From positions 382 to 10,591 of the forward strand of contig DNXU01000466.1 of assembly GCA_003505715.1 (NCBI GenBank): a stretch of DNA of 10,210 nt, written 5' to 3'. The DNA comes from Cyanobacteria bacterium UBA8803. GTDB taxonomy: Bacteria > Cyanobacteriota > Cyanobacteriia > Cyanobacteriales > Coleofasciculaceae. Made by a program: the position numbers and the translations under genes. A model generated the notes under the pieces. That model was not told the DNA's origin, did not search any database, and was given only the letters and a program-made list of their open reading frames with translations. Positions 8,701-10,210 of this stretch are shown in pieces; positions within the stretch are counted from its first letter, which is position 1; the number at the start of each line of letters is the position of its first letter.

Positions 8701-9025
8701 TTTCGCGCCGTAAGGGTTGCCCGGTTGTAAACACCTGCTCTACATCAGAGCGAATGTTATCCCAGTTTTCAGGCCAAGCGTTGTGCAGTGGCTGACCCAA
8801 CGGAACTGAATAGTTGCTCTCTTTCAAAATGGAGGAGTAGGCATCGTTGTAGAACAAGATGCGATCCGCTCCCCAAATCAGAAACATGGGGCTGCAAGCA
8901 TTAAGCAAGATGCTAAGAGCTGTTTTGAGGCTATGAGACCAGGTTTCGAGCGGACCAAGTAGTTTCTGCGACCAGTCATGAGAACAAATTAACGCTCGCA
9001 TCTCGCCCTCACCTGTTATAGACAT
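5798..9025 (-). CDS. Soluble multi-PAS hybrid histidine kinase with C-terminal receiver
   Basis: A 1075-residue hybrid sensor kinase with no transmembrane segment or signal peptide, so it probably senses a cytoplasmic signal. An N-terminal PAS-like domain (about 10-150, with DWS, LGPLETWSHSLKTAL and FYNDAY) is followed by four PAS domains at about 161-275, 293-417, 428-553 and 562-677. Each PAS domain ends in a DI-(T/S/D)-(D/E)-(R/Q)-(K/Q) linker typical of PAS-PAC repeats. A coiled coil (680-704) leads to the HisKA domain, with phospho-acceptor His714 in SHELRSP. The ATPase domain shows N831, DNGKGI (859-864) and GGLGLGLAI (888-896). The receiver (949-1069) has Asp955/956, phospho-acceptor Asp999, Thr1031 and Lys1053, so both catalytic and receiver functions look intact. 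No DNA-binding or other output domain is present. ATG at 9023-9025 gives MSITGEGEMRAL; ATG at 8999-9001 (residue 9), preceded by GGTGAGGG, is an equally credible start. PAS ligands and downstream partner are unknown. Confidence 0.95.
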   Translation of the reverse strand: MSITGEGEMRALICSHDWSQKLLGPLETWSHSLKTALSILLNACSPMFLIWGADRILFYNDAYSSILKESNYSVPLGQPLHNAWPENWDNIRSDVEQVFTTGQPLRRENQQFPIPPADNSARYFYTWSYSAIWDETDRVGGVFATGCRAINEQTNRLQRQAEELRLITNTVPVLIAYLDRDHRYRFVNETYEAWFGQSPTAVIGKHVREVLGESAYKAVLPYMEQAFSGQRVSFESQIPYRDGGTRYVSADYIPHINSQGVVEGYISLVSDISDRKRSEAERERLLQVLANERAQFEAVLRQMPEGVMIADAGSGSLILANERVDQIFQYSYELYSQLEDYEPRVPFQAYHTDGRPYAPDEYPLARSLHTGEIISHEEMELHYPDGRRIWIDVNSCPIFNTQEQISSAVVVFQDITERQQSLLALRQSEQQTRLAIKVGRLGTWRYDPNTNLVELDERMRQIWGEPEDAVMMPLPKVMERIHSNDRARVASAIAAALDSTSSGTYEIDYCIVWDDGTERWVLANGQAQFAGEGITRRLVEFLGTALDITDRKQAEAALRQSEERYRYLVESIPQLVWTANAEGMLLDVNQRWVDFTGLTLAQAQIEGWQAIVHPEDVPILSQQWAVAQQNGTYYQAEGRMQRQDGMYRWYLHQAIPLKDKWGQISKWFGTATDIDDQKQLAQERDRILQQEQAAREQAERANRIKDEFLAVLSHELRSPLNPILGWARLLQTRKLDEQTTQRALDTIERNAKLQTQLIEDLLDVSRILRGKMVLNVHPVNLVTVIQAAIETVGLAVEAKQIEIQTMFPAEIKQVSGDMARLQQIVWNLFSNAVKFTPVGGKVEIRLEYIGTQAQIQVKDNGKGITKEFLPHVFEYFRQEDGTITRQFGGLGLGLAIVRHLTELHGGTVAVDSPGEGLGATFMVRIPLLPASELPPETNSHTDVINLNGVKILVVDDEADMRYLTKFILEQYGAEVTLVASALEALTVLDRFSPDVLISDIGMPAMDGYMLMRQVRNRSPKQGGQIPAIALTAYAGEFDQKQALTVGFQRHVAKPVQPEELVKAVASIVVAFLQRQ

Positions 9026-9195
9026 ACATCAAGTTTAATAGGGTCTTGTATAGTGTCCGAATTGATTCGTGAAGACGAGATCCCCGACTTTTCTAAAAAG
9101 TCGAGGATCTGAACCGATTACTATATATACCTATGACTCTTAGGTAGTAATAAGCAGATCTTCATCTATCTCAAGGCAGAAATTAGCCAAATTTC
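9026..9195. other. Spacer between HlyD-like gene and kinase
   Basis: A 170-bp A/T-rich gap that must hold the 3' end of the upstream adaptor-gene transcript and probably the kinase promoter. On the minus strand a weak candidate is TTGAGA, then 16 bases, then TATTAC (about 9145-9172), well upstream of the hairpin; I do not consider it secure. Apart from the hairpin listed separately I see no gene or RNA. Confidence 0.3.
9078..9110. repeat. Hairpin repeat, AGATCCCCGACTTTT type
   Basis: AGATCCCCGACTTTT (9078-9092) pairs with AAAAGTCGAGGATCT (9096-9110) at 14 of 15 positions around a 3-base loop (CTA). Hairpins of this GATCCCCGACTT type recur in many cyanobacterial genomes as REP-like palindromes. 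It lies downstream of the adaptor gene and upstream of the kinase, so it could end adaptor transcripts, but no T tract follows on the minus strand. A dispersed repeat is the better description. Confidence 0.65.
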
Positions 9196-10209
9196 CTACC
9201 CAAAGAGCTTCTTCATATCATGTCCGGTGCTAAAAGGTTCTGCACTAGAGTTAGGTTTGACATTGCCAGCGCCACCGATAGCCAGAGTAATTTGAAACTG
9301 AAGGTTTTGGTTGTTCTGACCGAGAGTTCTGATAGTCTTAACAAACCCCGCATAGGGAGAACTTACTGTGGAGAGTTCCCCCAACTGTTGGTCAATTTCC
9401 CCAAGTTTGGTGTTTAACTGAGCAATTTGAAACTCTCTGTCCCGCTGCTGCTGCAAGTATTCCTGCTCTTGTCGTGCCTGATTTTGCTGAAATTGATGTA
9501 TCTCCTCAGTGCGTCTAGCTTTAGTCAGACTGTGCTGATATTCGTCGTAACTTCTCTTAGCTTTGGCACTCTGTAAATGGGATTGAGCTAGTTGCACATT
9601 AGCCCTAGCTTTCTCAACCTCATTCGTTAAAGATTTGAGTTGAGCATTTCGTTGCTCCTTAGCGTTTTGCAATTCAGCTGCGGCGTGGTTGTACTTAGCC
9701 TGCTGTTGGTCTCGTTCGCTAATTTTGCGATCAAGTACCACAGTTTCATGGGAAGTTACCTCTGGAGGCAGTCCCTTGAGCTTGGCGATCGCGTCCAACT
9801 TTCTCTGCTGCAAATCAACTTCCCGCTGTGCTGCGTCTGCCTTAGTTTTTTCCATCTCCAGGTTAACTTGCTGGGTGATGAAGGCCGACGTGGAGAGCGC
9901 CAGGTCATAATTCCGCTGCGCGTGCTGGAGTGCTAATTCAGCACCACTAATTTGGGCTTCTTCCTCTTTATAAGAGTTTGGCGGGAGTTCCTGAACCTCC
10001 GGCACTGGTAGGGGGTCAGGTGGGGGTAGCAGCTTGGTTTGCTCAATCTTAGACAAAGATAGCTGGACTTGTTCCCGTTGGCTGGAGAGTCTCGCCCGTT
10101 CTCGGTCTCGATCGGCCAAGACTTGTCCGACATTGACAGGATCGCCCTCCTTCACCAGGATACACGCAGCGTTCCTCCCCCTGCTTAAAGCAGGGGGAGG
10201 AACGCTGCG
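9196..10209 (-). CDS. HlyD/membrane-fusion-like coiled-coil protein, 5' end missing or disrupted
   Basis: The frame is open from the TAG at 9196-9198 to the right edge (337 codons). From the GTG at 10153-10155, counted as residue 1, the protein begins VKEGDPVNVGQVLADRD, the first half of a lipoyl-like (biotinyl) domain as in periplasmic adaptor proteins. A proline-rich stretch (44-59) follows, then long coiled coils (about 60-128 and 142-260, very rich in Gln, Glu, Lys and Ala). STVSSPYAGFVKTIRTLGQ (262-280) is the second lipoyl half. Only about 40 residues remain after that, ending MKKLFG, so the beta-barrel and membrane-proximal domains of classical HlyD are absent. This GTG is not a convincing start because it cuts the lipoyl fold; the true N-terminus, probably with a membrane anchor, should lie to the right. 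The 15 codons nearest the edge come from a palindrome and do not look like adaptor sequence. Function is probably envelope transport or export; the partner is unknown. Confidence 0.72.
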   Translation of the reverse strand, partial: RSVPPPALSRGRNAACILVKEGDPVNVGQVLADRDRERARLSSQREQVQLSLSKIEQTKLLPPPDPLPVPEVQELPPNSYKEEEAQISGAELALQHAQRNYDLALSTSAFITQQVNLEMEKTKADAAQREVDLQQRKLDAIAKLKGLPPEVTSHETVVLDRKISERDQQQAKYNHAAAELQNAKEQRNAQLKSLTNEVEKARANVQLAQSHLQSAKAKRSYDEYQHSLTKARRTEEIHQFQQNQARQEQEYLQQQRDREFQIAQLNTKLGEIDQQLGELSTVSSPYAGFVKTIRTLGQNNQNLQFQITLAIGGAGNVKPNSSAEPFSTGHDMKKLFG

Positions 10210-10210
10210 T
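10164..10210. repeat. Perfect 23-bp-arm palindrome at the window end
   Basis: The final 47 bases are two perfectly complementary 23-base arms around a single central A, with a core CCTCCCCCTGCTT facing its complement. The palindrome ends exactly on the last base. It sits inside the open frame of the HlyD-like gene, just upstream of codons for CILVKEGD, and replaces expected lipoyl-domain sequence. Possibilities are the subterminal hairpin of an IS200/IS605-like element inserted in the gene, a dispersed palindromic repeat, or a fold-back artefact at a contig end. The sequence does not decide between them. Confidence 0.85.

Larger units (their letters stand above)
2845..9792. repeat. HIP1 octamers (GCGATCGC), 14 dispersed copies
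   Basis: Exact GCGATCGC copies start at 2845, 2935, 3420, 3841, 3878, 4572, 4869, 5280, 5940, 6871, 6968, 7545, 7924 and 9785. All lie inside coding sequences: pepA two, yebC three, mmsA three, kinase five, adaptor gene one. HIP1 abundance is a known signature of many cyanobacterial genomes and is the main support for the taxonomic call. None occurs in the first 2.84 kb. Confidence 0.9.

Noticed and set aside
8104..8713. Open frames of 119 and 150 codons overlapping the kinase PAS region on both strands
   Set aside because: Both are shadows of the kinase frame, which has continuous PAS homology here.
5798..9025. Kinase considered as a phytochrome or GAF-type photoreceptor
   Set aside because: All sensory segments read as PAS domains; no GAF/PHY motif or chromophore-binding Cys context was found.
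1..10210. Possible defence island, secondary-metabolite cluster or other new multi-gene system
   Set aside because: Every gene belongs to a known family with an ordinary housekeeping, sensory or transport role, and apart from the kinase/mmsA pair nothing in spacing or domain content suggests a joint system.

Overview
The window comes from a cyanobacterium, most likely a filamentous one with a large genome. The main sign is the HIP1 octamer GCGATCGC, which occurs 14 times in 10.2 kb where chance predicts well under one. The kinds of protein fit: a plant-like leucyl aminopeptidase, a soluble multi-PAS hybrid kinase, and a glycosidase attached to a Calx-beta-like end. So do intergenic spacers packed with short hairpin repeats.

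Layout. On the left, a plus-strand gene enters from outside the window and ends at 1465. It encodes a glycoside hydrolase family 9 (cellulase-type) catalytic domain with its acidic and histidine active-site motifs intact. Everything after it is on the minus strand. A 289-bp convergent spacer (1466-1754) holds a long hairpin and a candidate MITE-like element with inverted ends flanked by TA. Then come, from low to high coordinates, pepA (leucyl aminopeptidase, 1755-3227), a YebC/TACO1-family gene (3316-4089), a CoA-acylating methylmalonate-semialdehyde dehydrogenase (mmsA/iolA type, 4304-5782), and a 1075-residue PAS-rich hybrid histidine kinase ending in a receiver domain (5798-9025). A 170-bp spacer with a 15-bp-arm hairpin separates the kinase from a partial HlyD/membrane-fusion-like coiled-coil gene (9196 to the right edge). 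The last 47 bases of the window form a perfect 23-bp-arm palindrome inside the reading frame of that gene.

How the genes relate. Transcription on the minus strand runs HlyD-like, kinase, mmsA, yebC, pepA. The kinase and mmsA are only 15 bp apart and in the same reading frame, so co-transcription is likely and translational coupling is possible. yebC and pepA are 88 bp apart and may share a transcript. No metabolic pathway links the genes; they look like ordinary cyanobacterial chromosomal neighbours. I see no clear new biological system. The points most worth a second look are the palindrome at the right edge with the broken adaptor gene, the in-frame kinase/mmsA junction, the MITE-like element, and the unusual end of the adaptor protein.
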